In this document: positions 25,477 through 35,890 of the stretch, one piece after another
How positions within the stretch are numbered: the first letter of the stretch is position 1
Layout of the letters: the number at the start of each line of letters is the position of its first letter
NCBI RefSeq assembly: GCF_001941445.1
Contig: NZ_CP009245.1
Location: 1,139,992-1,203,991 of the forward strand
Origin: Corynebacterium aquilae DSM 44791
GTDB lineage: Bacteria; Actinomycetota; Actinomycetes; Mycobacteriales; Mycobacteriaceae
Reading direction: 5' to 3'
DNA length: 64,000 nucleotides
The notes under the pieces: model-generated
What the model saw: only the letters and a program-made list of their open reading frames with translations
Told to the model about the DNA's origin: nothing
Database searches by the model: none
Translations under genes and position numbers: made by a program

Positions 25477-27144
25477 TTAGACGGTGTGAACCAGGAAGCT
25501 CAAGACGTTGGTCTGGAGGAAGACCAGGGTGCACACGACGAAGAGCATACCCAGCGACCAGGGCAGCACAGCCTTGAAGATGGAGGATTCCTTGCCTTCG
25601 AGGTTGACGGCAGTTGCCGCAATTGCCAGGGACTGCGGGGAGACCATCTTGCCGACCACGCCACCGGTGGTGTTGGCGGCCAGCATGAGGTCGGGGTTGA
25701 TGCCGGCGTGCTTGGCGGCGGTGACCTGCATGTTGCCGAACAGGGCGTTGGCGGAGGTGTCGGAACCGGTCACGGCGGTGCCGATCCAGCCCAGGGTGGG
25801 GGCGAGGAAGGCGTAGAGGGCGCCGAGGGAGGCGACGTATTCGCCGATGGCCACGGTCTGGCCGGAGTAGTTCATCACGTAGGCCAGTGCCAGCACGGAA
25901 GCGATGGTCAGGGCGGCTAGGCGCATGCGGACCATGCAGTGCCCGATCTCGGCGATCGACTGGCCCATGGTGATCTTGTAGCGGCCGCCGTCGTTGAAGA
26001 TGGAGTACACCACGGTGACGATGAGGCCAGAGATCAGCAGCAGGGTGCCGGGGTTGGACAGCCAGGACAGGGAGTAGGCGGAGTTGACGGGGGAGCCGTC
26101 ACCCTTGACGAGGTATTCGCTCAGCAGCGGCCAGTCGAACTTGATCTTCAGCCCGTCGAGGGCCTTCTTCCAGGGCTCGATGAGGTTGGCCAGGCCGAAG
26201 ACCACGGTGACTACGGCGTAGGGCATGAGTGCCATCCACACGCGATGTGCGGGCAGTTCTTCCTGGATGGAGGCTTCTCCAATGCCCATGCGCTCACGCA
26301 TTTCCGGCACGCCACGTGGCGTCCAGAAGCGCAGGAAGACCACGGCGGTGCCCAGGGAGACGATGCAGGCCACGACGTCGGTCAGTTCGTAGGCGAAGTA
26401 GTTCGAGGTGGCCCACTGGGCAACGCCGAAGGAGAAGCCGATGATGACGGCGGGAACCCAGCCGTCGCGCACGCCACGCATACCGTCGAGGATCCACAGC
26501 AGGATCAAGGGAACGAAGAACGCCAGGAAGGGGGCCTGGTGGCCGACGATGGCGGCGATGTTTTCGGTCTGCTCGGTGGTGCGGCCAGCAACGCTACCGG
26601 CGGTGGTGATCGGGATGGCGACCGCGCCGAAGGCGACGGGTGCGGTGTTGGCCAGCAGCACCACCACGGCGGCGCGCAGCGGCTTGATGCCCAGCGCCAG
26701 GATCATGGTGGCGGTGATGGCGACCGGGGCGCCGAAGCCGGCGAGGGCTTCGAGGAGGCCACCGAAGCAGAAGGCGATCAGGATGGCCTGGATGCGCACG
26801 TCGCCGCCGCCGAGGCGGTCGAAGGTGCGGCGCAAGTCCTCGAAGCGTCCGGAGACCACGGTGACCTGGTAGAACCAGATGGCCATCACGATCACCCAGA
26901 CGATGGGCAGCAGGCCAAACAGGCCGCCGCGTCCGGCGGCGGCGATGGCGAGCAGCCAGGGCATCTTAAAGCCGATGATGGCCACCACGATGGAGACCGC
27001 CAGGGCCACCAGGGCGGAAATGTGGGCGCGGGCTTTGAAACCCACGAGCATGACGAAGAAGGTCAGAAGTGGGATCGTCGCGACGAGGGCGGAAAGCCCG
27101 AGGCTGCCGCCAACTGCCGTAGTGACGGCGGTATAGGTCTGCAC
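25477..27144 (-). CDS. lldP: L-lactate permease
   Basis: 555 residues from GTG at 27144, chosen because AAAGGAG stands at ideal spacing; a longer frame to 27276 lacks a ribosome site. About 13 membrane helices. The LctP family blocks EALAGFGAPVAITATM and LGWIGTAVTGSDTSANALFGN are present. It imports L-lactate with protons at the cytoplasmic membrane. It lies upstream of lutABC on the same strand, so uptake and oxidation form one module. Its own terminator separates the two transcripts. Confidence 0.94.
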   Translation of the reverse strand: MQTYTAVTTAVGGSLGLSALVATIPLLTFFVMLVGFKARAHISALVALAVSIVVAIIGFKMPWLLAIAAAGRGGLFGLLPIVWVIVMAIWFYQVTVVSGRFEDLRRTFDRLGGGDVRIQAILIAFCFGGLLEALAGFGAPVAITATMILALGIKPLRAAVVVLLANTAPVAFGAVAIPITTAGSVAGRTTEQTENIAAIVGHQAPFLAFFVPLILLWILDGMRGVRDGWVPAVIIGFSFGVAQWATSNYFAYELTDVVACIVSLGTAVVFLRFWTPRGVPEMRERMGIGEASIQEELPAHRVWMALMPYAVVTVVFGLANLIEPWKKALDGLKIKFDWPLLSEYLVKGDGSPVNSAYSLSWLSNPGTLLLISGLIVTVVYSIFNDGGRYKITMGQSIAEIGHCMVRMRLAALTIASVLALAYVMNYSGQTVAIGEYVASLGALYAFLAPTLGWIGTAVTGSDTSANALFGNMQVTAAKHAGINPDLMLAANTTGGVVGKMVSPQSLAIAATAVNLEGKESSIFKAVLPWSLGMLFVVCTLVFLQTNVLSFLVHTV

Positions 27145-27285
27145 AATCAACTCCTTTGGGTGAAGAGGGGTTGGACTTGGGTCACACAGTGCTGTGCGGT
27201 GAACATAAAGACGTTTTTTCAGGAATCGATTCTGGGGTGCTCTCAACGCGTGAAGAAGGGGGGACTTTCCAAACACCTAACGGCA

Positions 27286-27316
27286 ATTGTGTGACCTAAA
27301 TCATCACACGCAATTA
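27286..27316. promoter_or_regulatory. Operator-like inverted repeat upstream of lldP
   Basis: AATTGTGTGA and TCACACGCAATT flank nine bases. The arms match except for two extra bases. The segment starting TGTGACCTAAATCATC also fits 11 of 12 defined positions up to TCA of the GlxR consensus TGTGANNTANNTCACA and fails at the last two. A GlxR or lactate regulator site about 140 bases before lldP is plausible. Confidence 0.45.
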
Positions 27317-28027
27317 CGCAATCGAGATGTTTCGAAAATGGGCCTTAAATTCCAAAAAGTATCGCCATGAAAAATACCTGGGATATATCCGGAAAAGGGG
27401 CCCACGCCTCTAGGTAATGGACTTGCTAGCGGGGAGCGAGAAAGGGTTCCGAAAAAGCCTGTATGAGATTATGAAAGGGGTGAACACTAACGTTTATGCG
27501 CAAAAACACCTTGGCCACGCGGTAGGAGGGTGATGAAACCCTGGGGGGTATACCTGTACTGACCGGCGGGGATTGGTGGGGGTGTCCACTGGCCACCTGT
27601 TGCGGTGTGGAGAAGAAGAGAAGGGGGGTAATGCTTTTAGGGTCCCTAATTGCATCTGCGAAGGGTATTTATTTCATTCGCAAATTAATTAGGTGCATAA
27701 AGTCATGTGGGTCACTTTGCGCAATTATGTGAGCAGTCAGTCACTATGCTAATCCATGTGAGAGTAGCCACAAAAACGTAGTGCATACGCATAAAAAATC
27801 AGCAGTGATTCTGGGGCTTTTAAATAGCCTTTTCTCCCGCCCTTAATGAGCGTTTTCCTCGCGCATCCCACCCCTGCTGAGGCGCCAAAAATTTTAGGAA
27901 GCCGGCAGCGAAGCGTTTACGCCAGGCTCCGCATGGTGCAGCTGGGCCGGTGCGGGGAAGAAAACTCACCGCGCCACTTCCAGCGCAGCGCGCATGGGGT
28001 GGGGTAGGAGCACACTAAAGTGCCTGA

Positions 28028-28033
28028 TAAACT
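28028..28033 (+). promoter_or_regulatory. -10 element of argS-lysA, leaderless type
   Basis: TAAACT ends eight bases before the argS ATG (28042), and the gap CTACCCCACC-like sequence has no Shine-Dalgarno. This fits a leaderless mRNA. Confidence 0.5.
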
Positions 28034-28041
28034 ACCCCACC

Positions 28042-29700
28042 ATGACTCCCGCAGATCTCGCAGCAAAGGTGTACGACACGGCCACCCGTGTTTTGAATGA
28101 CAAAGGCCTTGACGTGGCCGCTCTCCCGGCCCCGGACAAGGTCGTCGTTGAACGTCCCCGCAACCCCGAACATGGTGATTACGCCACCAACCTCGCTTTG
28201 CAGACCGCCAAGAAGGTTGGCATGAATCCCCGTGAGTTGGCAGAGCTGCTCGCCGACGCATTGGCCGAGGATCCCGGTATCGAGGTCTGTGAGATTGCTG
28301 GCCCGGGCTTTATTAACATCCGGCTGGCTGCTGCCGCGCAGGGCGAACTCGTCAACACCATTTTGGCTGCGGGCTCGTCTTACGGCACCTCTGACTTCTA
28401 TGCCGACCAACGTGTGAACCTGGAGTTCGTCTCCGCCAACCCCACCGGCCCCATCCACCTTGGCGGTACCCGCTGGGCTGCTGTTGGCGACGTGCTGGGC
28501 CGCGTGCTGCAGGCATCCGGCGCCGAGGTGACCCGCGAATACTACTTCAACGACCACGGCACCCAGATCGACCGTTTTGCCCGCTCCCTGGTCGCCGCAG
28601 CCAAGTCTGAGCCCACCCCGGAAGATGGCTACGGCGGCGACTACATCCGCGAGATCGCAGAACAGGTCAAGGCCGCCCACCCCGAGGTCATGGAGCAGTC
28701 CCCGGAGCAGATGCAGGAAACCTTCCGCGCCGAGGGCGTGGAGCTGATGTTTGCCCACATCAAGCGAACCCTGCACGAGTTCGGCACCGACTTCGATGTG
28801 TTCTTCCACGAGAACTCCCTGTTTGAATCCGGCGCCGTTGACAAGGCCATCCAAACCCTCAAAGACAATGGCAACCTGTACCAGGCCGATGGGGCCTGGT
28901 GGCTGAAATCCACCGACTTCGGCGATGACAAGGACCGCGTGGTCATTAAGTCTGACGGCAATGCCGCCTACATCGCCGGCGATATCGCATATGTGGCCGA
29001 CAAGATGGATCGCGGGCACAACCTGTGCATCTACATGCTGGGCGCCGACCACCACGGCTACATCGCCCGCCTGAAGGCTGCTGCGGCCGCCCTCGGCTAC
29101 GACGCCAACCAAGTGGAGGTCATGATTGGCCAGATGGTGAACCTGGTCGCCGGTGGCGAGGTCAAGAAAATGTCCAAGCGCGCCGGCACCGTCATCACCC
29201 TTGATGACCTCGTGGAGGCCATTGGCGTCGATGCCGCCCGCTACGCGCTGGTGCGCTCCTCGGTGGACTCCAGCCTGGATATCGACATGGACCTGTGGAC
29301 CTCCCAGTCCTCCGATAACCCGGTGTTCTATGTCCAGTACGGTCACGCCCGCCTGTGCTCTATTCAGCGCAAGGCCGACGAGTTGGGCGTGTCCGCGGCC
29401 AACCCGGACGTATCCCTGTTGACCCATGAGCGCGAAGGTGACTTGATCCGCACCCTCGGCGAATACCCCGCCGTTATCAAGGCCGCCGCGGAGCTGCGTG
29501 AGCCGCACCGCATCGCCCGCTACGCGGAAGAACTCGCCGGCACCTTCCACCGCTTCTACGACTCCTGCCAGATTTTGCCGAAGCAGGACGAGGCCGCCGC
29601 CCCGATTCACACCGCACGCCTCGCCCTGGCGCAGGCCACCCGACAGGTTCTCGCAAACGCACTGGGCCTGTTGGGCGTGACCGCACCGGAGAAGATGTAA
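28042..29700 (+). CDS. argS: Arginyl-tRNA synthetase
   Basis: 552 residues from ATG at 28042; an in-frame extension to 27994 crosses the promoter. N-terminal Arg-tRNA synthetase domain, then class I motifs: HLGG (in [18 protein letters not shown]) as the HIGH equivalent and MSKRAG as KMSKS. The C-terminal DALR anticodon-binding domain ends [12 protein letters not shown]. It charges tRNA-Arg with arginine. The next gene, lysA, starts directly at the base after the stop; argS-lysA is the conserved corynebacterial operon. Confidence 0.97.
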   Translation: MTPADLAAKVYDTATRVLNDKGLDVAALPAPDKVVVERPRNPEHGDYATNLALQTAKKVGMNPRELAELLADALAEDPGIEVCEIAGPGFINIRLAAAAQGELVNTILAAGSSYGTSDFYADQRVNLEFVSANPTGPIHLGGTRWAAVGDVLGRVLQASGAEVTREYYFNDHGTQIDRFARSLVAAAKSEPTPEDGYGGDYIREIAEQVKAAHPEVMEQSPEQMQETFRAEGVELMFAHIKRTLHEFGTDFDVFFHENSLFESGAVDKAIQTLKDNGNLYQADGAWWLKSTDFGDDKDRVVIKSDGNAAYIAGDIAYVADKMDRGHNLCIYMLGADHHGYIARLKAAAAALGYDANQVEVMIGQMVNLVAGGEVKKMSKRAGTVITLDDLVEAIGVDAARYALVRSSVDSSLDIDMDLWTSQSSDNPVFYVQYGHARLCSIQRKADELGVSAANPDVSLLTHEREGDLIRTLGEYPAVIKAAAELREPHRIARYAEELAGTFHRFYDSCQILPKQDEAAAPIHTARLALAQATRQVLANALGLLGVTAPEKM

Positions 29701-31080
29701 ATGACTGCAGTTGTACACCAGCCCGCCGACTTCAACGAGCTGCCCGCCCACGTGTGGCCGCGAACCGCTCGTCGCGAAGAAGATGGCATGGTCACCATCG
29801 GGTGCGTCTCACTGTCGAGCCTGGCCACCGAATACGGCACGCCGCTGTTCGTCGTCGACGAGGAGGACTTCCGCTCCCGCTGCCGCGACATGGCCCAAGC
29901 CTTTGGCGGCGGGGAGTTCGTGCACTACGCCTCCAAAGCCTTCCTCACGACCACCATCGCCCGCTGGGTCGACGAAGAAGGGCTGAACCTTGATGTCGCC
30001 AGCCTCGGCGAATTACAGGTCGCCCTGGCTGCCGGCTTCCCGGCCGAACGCATCACCTGCCACGGCAACAACAAAAGCCCAGAGTTTTTGCGAACCATCC
30101 TCACCGAAGGGGTGGGCCATGTTGTCATCGACTGCCACCAAGAACTCGAACTGCTCGACCTGATGGCAGCACGCGAAAACGTCGTGCAAGAAGTCATGGT
30201 GCGAGTCACCCCCGGTATTGAGGCCCACACCCACGAATTCATCGCCACCAGCCACGAGGACCAAAAATTCGGGTTCTCCCTGGCCACCGGCAGCGCCCAC
30301 CAGGCGGCCCTCGCCGCCGTGCGCGCCGAAAACCTCAAACTGGTGGGACTGCACTGCCACGTCGGCTCCCAGGTCTTCGACGCCGACGGCTTCTCCCTCG
30401 CCGCCGAACGCGTGCTGGGGCTGTGGGGAAAGCTGCGCGAAGAGATCCTGGACATCAACCCCGCGGCCGTCGAGGATCTGCAGATTCTCGACCTCGGTGG
30501 CGGGTTTGGAATCGCCTACACCGAAGACGAAAAACCCCTCGACGTCGCATCGGTCGCCACCGACATGATCAGTCGCGTCCAGGCCTACGCCTCCTCGCTG
30601 GGGTTGCACCCGCCGAAGGTCATGGTGGAACCAGGGCGCGCCATCGCCGGTCCCTCCACCGTCACCGTCTACGAGGTCGGCAACACCAAGGACGTGACCA
30701 TCAGCGACAAAGCTGCGCGCCGCTACATTTCCGTCGACGGCGGTATCAGCGACAATATTCGCCCCAGCTTGTACCAGGCGGAATACGATGTACGACTGGT
30801 CAACCGCACCAGCGAGCAGCCCCTGCTGCAATCCCGCGTGGTCGGCAGCCACTGCGAATCCGGCGACATCCTCATCCACGACCGGCTCATGCCCGGCGAT
30901 ATCGGGGCCGGCGACCTGGTGGCCCTGCCCGCCACCGGCGCCTACTGCTACGGCATGTCCAGCCGCTACAACCACATGATGCGCCCCGCCATCGTTTCCG
31001 TGCGCGGAGGCCAATCCCGGCTGATGGTGCGCCGCGAAACTATCGCGGACGTGCTTGCCCTCGAAGTCGGTAACGACTGA
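29701..31080 (+). CDS. lysA: Diaminopimelate decarboxylase
   Basis: 459 residues; ATG abuts the argS TAA. PLP-dependent fold III decarboxylase: PLP lysine K79 in [18 protein letters not shown] glycine loop for the phosphate, EPGRAI and the active-site CESGDIL. It removes CO2 from meso-diaminopimelate to make L-lysine, the last step of the pathway, in the cytoplasm. Cotranscribed with argS; a perfect terminator follows. Confidence 0.97.
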   Translation: MTAVVHQPADFNELPAHVWPRTARREEDGMVTIGCVSLSSLATEYGTPLFVVDEEDFRSRCRDMAQAFGGGEFVHYASKAFLTTTIARWVDEEGLNLDVASLGELQVALAAGFPAERITCHGNNKSPEFLRTILTEGVGHVVIDCHQELELLDLMAARENVVQEVMVRVTPGIEAHTHEFIATSHEDQKFGFSLATGSAHQAALAAVRAENLKLVGLHCHVGSQVFDADGFSLAAERVLGLWGKLREEILDINPAAVEDLQILDLGGGFGIAYTEDEKPLDVASVATDMISRVQAYASSLGLHPPKVMVEPGRAIAGPSTVTVYEVGNTKDVTISDKAARRYISVDGGISDNIRPSLYQAEYDVRLVNRTSEQPLLQSRVVGSHCESGDILIHDRLMPGDIGAGDLVALPATGAYCYGMSSRYNHMMRPAIVSVRGGQSRLMVRRETIADVLALEVGND

Positions 31081-31101
31081 CGAAGTATCGACAGCACAAA
31101 C

Positions 31102-31138
31102 AAGGCGCCGCCCCACTAGAACAGTGGGGCGGCGCCTT
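31102..31138 (+). terminator. Terminator of argS-lysA
   Basis: A perfect 16-bp stem (31102-31117 with 31123-31138) with a 5-nt loop, followed by GCTTAT. Confidence 0.88.
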
Positions 31139-31218
31139 GCTTATAGTGCTTATCTTGCTTACATGGTGCGACGTTTTTTAGCTATCGCACTCGAGGAAGA
31201 CGTAGCAATCTGGGCGCT

Positions 31219-31467
31219 TTAGCGCGGCAGCGGCAGCGGCTGGATCAGGTGCTGGTCAACAGCCCAGTTGTAGGCGCCGACGATGACGGCAACCAGAACG
31301 CCGTAGTAGACGACGGAGTATGCGGCGGAGCCGACGGTAGCGGAGCCGACGGTGGCGGAAGCCAGGGCGCCCTGGCCGAGCTCGTCGGCGTTAGCGACGG
31401 TGGCGGAGCCGGTAGCCAGGGAAACGGCAGCGGCGGTAGCGATCAGGCCCTTGGTGAAACGGGTCAT
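31219..31467 (-). CDS. Tiny exported protein with C-terminal membrane span (paralogue 2)
   Basis: 82 residues. Signal peptide 1-27 with cleavage after ANA (VANA-DE). The mature 55 residues hold one hydrophobic span (YYGVLVAVIVGAYNWAV) and end DQHLIQPLPLPR. AAGGAG precedes the ATG. The C-terminus is clearly related to the upstream neighbour: both have VG-x-YN, an aromatic, then LIQPL. Two gene copies 45 bases apart on one transcript indicate a duplication. No family is recognised; a small envelope or outer-membrane component is possible. Confidence 0.75.
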   Translation of the reverse strand: MTRFTKGLIATAAAVSLATGSATVANADELGQGALASATVGSATVGSAAYSVVYYGVLVAVIVGAYNWAVDQHLIQPLPLPR

Positions 31468-31512
31468 GTGAAAACTCCTTGAAGTGAAGTGGGGGAGGGG
31501 GATGGGAAAAAT

Positions 31513-31779
31513 TTAGGCGGTGCGCAGCGGCTGAATCAGGCCCTGCTGAACCAGGAAGTTGTATAGGCCAACCAGGATGGCGGCGGAGATGCCCAGGCCG
31601 ATAACGCGGCTCAGGGCGGAGGAGCCGGCATCCGCGGTGGACTTGACGGCGGTGCTGCCGAGCTGTGCAGACACGGCAGCTTCATTCAGGCCGGTGTCGG
31701 CTGCAGTGGCGGTGCCCATGCCCAGGGACAGGGCGGTGGCGGCTGCAACGATGCTGGTGGCGATACGACGGGTGCTCAC
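31513..31779 (-). CDS. Tiny exported protein with C-terminal membrane span (paralogue 1)
   Basis: 88 residues from GTG at 31779 with GAGGAG upstream. Signal peptide 1-26 (ATA-AD). The mature 60 residues contain Ala/Ser-rich helices and one span (VIGLGISAAILVGLYNFLV), ending QQGLIQPLRTA. It is a paralogue of the gene 45 bases downstream. Size, export and a single C-terminal span recall small pore-forming or cell-envelope peptides of mycolic-acid bacteria, but unlike PorA/PorH it has a signal peptide. Function unknown. Confidence 0.75.
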   Translation of the reverse strand: MSTRRIATSIVAAATALSLGMGTATAADTGLNEAAVSAQLGSTAVKSTADAGSSALSRVIGLGISAAILVGLYNFLVQQGLIQPLRTA

Positions 31780-32284
31780 TATTGAAGCTCCTCACATGTG
31801 TTGGGTGTAGGTTGCTGCGCCTGACAGCGGTGCCCGTCGACGCTGTGGGAAAAATTCCATGCGCCGGTGGCTGCTGCGGGTTACGGTCCGGATCCCAACC
31901 AAACTAAAACTGTGTGATAGCTCATGTTGGTTTCTCGGTGTGACCTAGGCGTTGCTCCGGAGTTTAGCGTTTAGCTGTGAGCTGCCTGGCAGCGTACAGC
32001 CCTAGGGGCTGGGGCTAATGTTGCGCTCGCATGGGTTTCCTGCCGTATGGCCTGGGCAAATGGCGGCCTGCGCAAAGATTTTCAAGCACCCCCGGATGGG
32101 GGCAAGGTGGGGGTGAGGTATCACCGTCGGACGAATGAGAGGTTTTGTTTCACTTCCATAGTTTTTGTTGGATTGGCGTGCTGGGGGTGGATGTGAGGGG
32201 GTGTAGTCTGCCGAACTGAACTGCTCGGTCTATGATGCATGGAGAAACTTTCACAGCCCCGAAAACCTTCTTGTTTGGAGCAAC
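31780..32284. other. Divergent intergenic region upstream of hom
   Basis: 505 bases between the small exported proteins and hom. It includes the ribosome site of the first exported protein and the probable hom -10. No gene seen. Confidence 0.6.
32231..32236 (+). promoter_or_regulatory. Probable -10 of hom
   Basis: TATGAT lies about 50 bases before the hom ATG. No good -35 can be named. Confidence 0.4.
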
Positions 32285-33622
32285 ATGTCCACTGCAGTCC
32301 CGACCAGTCCCAAGGCCGGCAAAGGAGCAGGTGCCGAAGTCGGCATCGCGCTGCTCGGCTACGGCACCGTTGGCCAGGCGGTCTACCGCCTGCTGACCGA
32401 AAACACCGAGGACTTCACCCACCGCATTGGGGGCCCCGTTGCAGTGCGCGGCGTAGCCGTCAGCGACGCCTCCAAGCCGCGTGAAGGCGTTGATCCCTCT
32501 CTGCTGACCGAGGACGCGCACGCGCTGATCGCCCGCGACGATGTCGACGTCGTCGTCGAGGTCATCGGTGGGATTGACTACCCGCGCGAATTGGTGCTCG
32601 CCGCGCTGAATAATGGCAAGTCCGTGGTGACCGCCAACAAGGCTTTGGTGGCCGCGCACTCCGCCGAGCTGGCTGAGGCCGCCGACGCCGCCGGCGTCGA
32701 CCTGTACTTCGAAGCGGCGGTCGCCGCCGCTATCCCCGTGGTCGGCCCGCTGCGCCGCTCCCTGGCTGGCGACAAGGTGAAGTCCGTGATGGGCATCGTC
32801 AACGGCACCACCAACTTCATCCTGGACGCCATGGACTCCACCGGCGCCTCCTACGACGACATGCTGGCTGAGGCAACCCGCCTGGGATACGCCGAGGCTG
32901 ATCCCACCGCCGACGTTGAGGGGCATGACGCCGCCAGCAAGGCCGCCATCCTGGCATCCCTGGCCTTCCACACCCGCGTGTCCTACGACGACGTCTACTG
33001 CGAGGGCATTTCCTCGATCACCGCCGAAGACATCGAGGCCGCCCGCACCGCCGGCTACGTCATCAAGCTGCTGGCCGTGTGCGAACGCTTCACCGACGAC
33101 GCCGGAGTCGAGAAGGTCTCCGCCCGCGTGCACCCCACCCTCGTTCCGCGCGATCACCCCCTGGCCAGCGTGTCGAAGTCCTTCAACGCGGTCTTCGTCG
33201 AAGCAGAAGCCGCCGGCCGGCTCATGTTCTACGGCAACGGCGCCGGTGGTAACCCCACCGCCTCCGCTGTCCTCGGCGACCTGGTGGGCGCCGCCCGCAA
33301 TAAGGTCCACGGCGGCCGCGCCCCCGGCGAGTCCACCTACGCAAACCTGCCGATCGCCGAATTCGGCGATGTGCGCACCCGCTACCACGTCGATCTGCAC
33401 GTGGAAGACCGCGTCGGAGTGCTTTCCGAAATTGCCTCCAAGTTCGCCCTGAACCAAATCTCCCTGTCCGCCGTGCGGCAGGAAGAATTCAACGAAGGTG
33501 CCCGCCTGGTCGTCGTCACCCACGAAGCCAGCGAAAACGACCTCGCTGCCACCGTAGATGCAGTCAAACAACTGCCCGCAGTAAAGTCCGTAAACAGTGT
33601 CATCCGACTGGAAGGTGAATAA
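32285..33622 (+). CDS. hom: Homoserine dehydrogenase
   Basis: 445 residues, normal for the corynebacterial enzyme. NAD(P) Rossmann start LLGYGTVGQAVYRLL, catalytic-domain signature GIVNGTTNFIL, and a C-terminal ACT domain (VEDRVGVLSEIASKFALNQIS). It reduces aspartate semialdehyde to homoserine, the branch to threonine and methionine. In Corynebacterium glutamicum the ACT tail mediates threonine feedback, so this enzyme is probably also inhibited. GGAG precedes the ATG. It is followed six bases later by thrC. Confidence 0.97.
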   Translation: MSTAVPTSPKAGKGAGAEVGIALLGYGTVGQAVYRLLTENTEDFTHRIGGPVAVRGVAVSDASKPREGVDPSLLTEDAHALIARDDVDVVVEVIGGIDYPRELVLAALNNGKSVVTANKALVAAHSAELAEAADAAGVDLYFEAAVAAAIPVVGPLRRSLAGDKVKSVMGIVNGTTNFILDAMDSTGASYDDMLAEATRLGYAEADPTADVEGHDAASKAAILASLAFHTRVSYDDVYCEGISSITAEDIEAARTAGYVIKLLAVCERFTDDAGVEKVSARVHPTLVPRDHPLASVSKSFNAVFVEAEAAGRLMFYGNGAGGNPTASAVLGDLVGAARNKVHGGRAPGESTYANLPIAEFGDVRTRYHVDLHVEDRVGVLSEIASKFALNQISLSAVRQEEFNEGARLVVVTHEASENDLAATVDAVKQLPAVKSVNSVIRLEGE

Positions 33623-33628
33623 ACCAAC

Positions 33629-34702
33629 ATGACCACCCCCATCTACCGCCGCTGGCCGGGCCTTATTGCCGCCTACCGCGACCGCATGCCCTTCGCCCAG
33701 GACTGGGAACCCGTCACCCTGCACGAAGGCAACACCCCGCTGGTGCGCGCCAATTACCTGTCTGAGCTCACCGGCTGCGACGTGTACCTGAAGGTGGAAG
33801 GCGCAAACCCCACCGGCTCCTTCAAAGACCGCGGCATGACCGTCGCCGTCACCGACGCCGTGCACAACGGCAAAAAGGTGCTGATGTGCGCCTCGACCGG
33901 TAACACCTCCGCCTCCGCCGCAGCCTATGCAGCACGCGCCGGCATCAAGTCCTGCGTTCTGATCCCCGAAGGCAAAATCGCCCAGGGCAAGCTCGCCCAG
34001 GCCGTCATGCACGGCGCAGAAATCATCCAGGTGCGCGGCAACTTTGACGACTGCCTCGAACTGGTGCAGAAAACCACCACCGAGTACCCCGAGATCGCCC
34101 TGGTGAACTCCGTCAACCCGATGCGCATCGAAGGCCAAAAAACCGCTGCCTTCGAAATCGCCGACGGCCTCGGCGACGCCCCCGACATTCACGCCCTGCC
34201 CGTCGGTAACGCTGGCAATATCACCGCCTACTGGAAGGGCTACAGCGAGTACTTCGCCGATGGTGTCACCACCAAGCGCCCCATGATGCTCGGCGTGCAG
34301 GCCGCCGGCGCGGCCCCCCTGGTCAACGGTGCCCCCGTCACCGACCCGGAAACCATCGCCACCGCAATTCGCATCGGTAACCCCGCCTCCTGGCACGGCG
34401 CCGTTGCTGCCCAGGAGGAATCCGGCGGCAAGTTCGTTGCCGCCACGGACGAGAAAATCCTCGAGGCCTACCGGATGATCGCCTCCAAGGAAGGCGTGTT
34501 CGTCGAACCTGCATCCGCCTCCTCCTACGCCGGCGTGCTGGCCGCCCACCGCGAAGGCTCCCTCGAGCCGGGCAAAACCATCGTGTGCACGGTCACCGGC
34601 CACGGTCTCAAGGACCCGACCACCGCGCTGCTGTCCATGCCGGAACCGACCCCGATCGACGTCGACCCGGCGGCCGTGGTCGATGCTCTCGGCCTGAAAT
34701 AG
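33629..34702 (+). CDS. thrC: Threonine synthase, short (mycobacterial/Bacillus) type
   Basis: 357 residues. PLP lysine K66 in [11 protein letters not shown]; phosphate-binding GNAGNI; early block [14 protein letters not shown]. It converts O-phosphohomoserine to threonine. C. glutamicum has, to my knowledge, a longer ThrC of about 480 residues that is not in the hom operon, so a short thrC between hom and thrB gives the mycobacterial order hom-thrC-thrB. Six bases separate it from hom; hairpins separate it from thrB. Confidence 0.93.
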   Translation: MTTPIYRRWPGLIAAYRDRMPFAQDWEPVTLHEGNTPLVRANYLSELTGCDVYLKVEGANPTGSFKDRGMTVAVTDAVHNGKKVLMCASTGNTSASAAAYAARAGIKSCVLIPEGKIAQGKLAQAVMHGAEIIQVRGNFDDCLELVQKTTTEYPEIALVNSVNPMRIEGQKTAAFEIADGLGDAPDIHALPVGNAGNITAYWKGYSEYFADGVTTKRPMMLGVQAAGAAPLVNGAPVTDPETIATAIRIGNPASWHGAVAAQEESGGKFVAATDEKILEAYRMIASKEGVFVEPASASSYAGVLAAHREGSLEPGKTIVCTVTGHGLKDPTTALLSMPEPTPIDVDPAAVVDALGLK

Positions 34703-34713
34703 CCACACCTTAA

Positions 34714-34780
34714 GCACCAGCCGCACCCGCGGCTGGTACACCCAACGGCACCCGCGGGACAGCTCCCGACGGGTGCCGTT
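34714..34780 (+). terminator. Two hairpins between thrC and thrB
   Basis: ACCAGCCGC pairs with GCGGCTGGT around 34716-34738, and AACGGCACCCG (34744-34754) with CGGGTGCCGTT (34770-34780). Without long T runs they may act as partial terminators, lowering thrB expression relative to hom-thrC. Confidence 0.5.
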
Positions 34781-34933
34781 TGCTACCCGTCACCAACCCC
34801 ACCTCCGGCGGTGGGGGCAGTCGGGGGAGCCAAAACACTCCCACGCCCGCCGGGTGGAATAAGCTACACACAGAAACCCGCACACCCCACCCGTGGTGGG
34901 GGACGTGTCACACCACTCGAGAGGACATCATCC

Positions 34934-35857
34934 ATGGCGCTTGAGCTGCCCGTAGGAACCACCGCCACCGTCAAGGTTCCCGCCTCCTCAGCCAACCTCG
35001 GCCCCGGCTTCGACACGCTGGGACTGGCGCTGAGCCTGTACGACACCGTCGAGGTCACCGTCATCGATTCCGGCCTCGACGTCGAAGTACACGGCGAAGG
35101 TGAAGGCAGCCTGCCCCTCGACGCCCGCCACCTGGTGGTGCGCGCACTCAACGCCACCCTGCAGGAAATCGGGGTCACCGCACCGGGACTAAAAGTGGTG
35201 TGCCACAACAACATCCCGCAATCCCGCGGGCTGGGATCTTCCGCGGCTGCTGCCGTCGCCGGTGTCGCCGCCGCCAACGGACTGGCCGGCCTGCCCCTGA
35301 ACGACGAGCAGATGGTGCAGCTGTCCAGCGCCTTCGAAGGCCACCCCGACAACGCCGCCGCCAGTGTGCTTGGCAACGCAGTAGTGTCCTGGACGGATAT
35401 TCCCGTCGATGGGGAAACCCGACCCCAGTACAAGGCGGTCACCGTTCCGGTGCACCCCACCATCAAGGCCACCGCCCTGATCCCGGACTTCAAGGCCTCC
35501 ACCGAAGCTGTCCGCCGCGTCCTGCCCAGCGACGTTACCCACCTGGACGCCCGCTTCAACGTGTCCCGCTGCGCGGTGATGACCGTTGCGCTCCAGCACC
35601 ACCCCGAACTGTTGTGGGAAGGCACCCGCGACCGCCTGCACCAGCCCTACCGCGCCGACGTTTTGCCGGTCACCGCGGAATGGGTCAACCGCCTGCGCAA
35701 CCGCGGCTTTGCCGCCTACCTGTCTGGTGCCGGCCCCACCGCCATGGTGCTATCCACCGAAAAACTGCCCGACACCATCGCCAAGGAAGCCAGCGAGGCA
35801 GGCCTGCGAGTGCTGGAACTTGAGGTCGCCGGCGCCGTCGAAATCACCACCTCCTAG
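34934..35857 (+). CDS. thrB: Homoserine kinase
   Basis: 307 residues from ATG 34934; GAGAGGACA lies upstream. GHMP kinase: [16 protein letters not shown] at the N-terminus, ATP loop [16 protein letters not shown], and C-terminal [11 protein letters not shown]. It phosphorylates homoserine for ThrC. It completes threonine synthesis in this block; hairpins between thrC and thrB suggest separate control. Confidence 0.96.
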   Translation: MALELPVGTTATVKVPASSANLGPGFDTLGLALSLYDTVEVTVIDSGLDVEVHGEGEGSLPLDARHLVVRALNATLQEIGVTAPGLKVVCHNNIPQSRGLGSSAAAAVAGVAAANGLAGLPLNDEQMVQLSSAFEGHPDNAAASVLGNAVVSWTDIPVDGETRPQYKAVTVPVHPTIKATALIPDFKASTEAVRRVLPSDVTHLDARFNVSRCAVMTVALQHHPELLWEGTRDRLHQPYRADVLPVTAEWVNRLRNRGFAAYLSGAGPTAMVLSTEKLPDTIAKEASEAGLRVLELEVAGAVEITTS

Positions 35858-35890
35858 TCTCTAGGGTTTCTCAGCCACCAACCAGCCGCC

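Larger units (their letters stand above)
27145..28041. other. Long divergent intergenic region between lldP and argS
   Basis: 897 bases, A/T richer than the surroundings from 27290 to 27850. It contains an operator-like inverted repeat (27286-27316) and the argS -10. There is no coding signal and no RNA gene that I recognise. Confidence 0.6.

Noticed and set aside
32150..34741. 863-codon open frame opposite hom and thrC
   Set aside because: Mirror frame of two certain genes caused by high G+C; the protein is repetitive Gly/Val/His with no domain.
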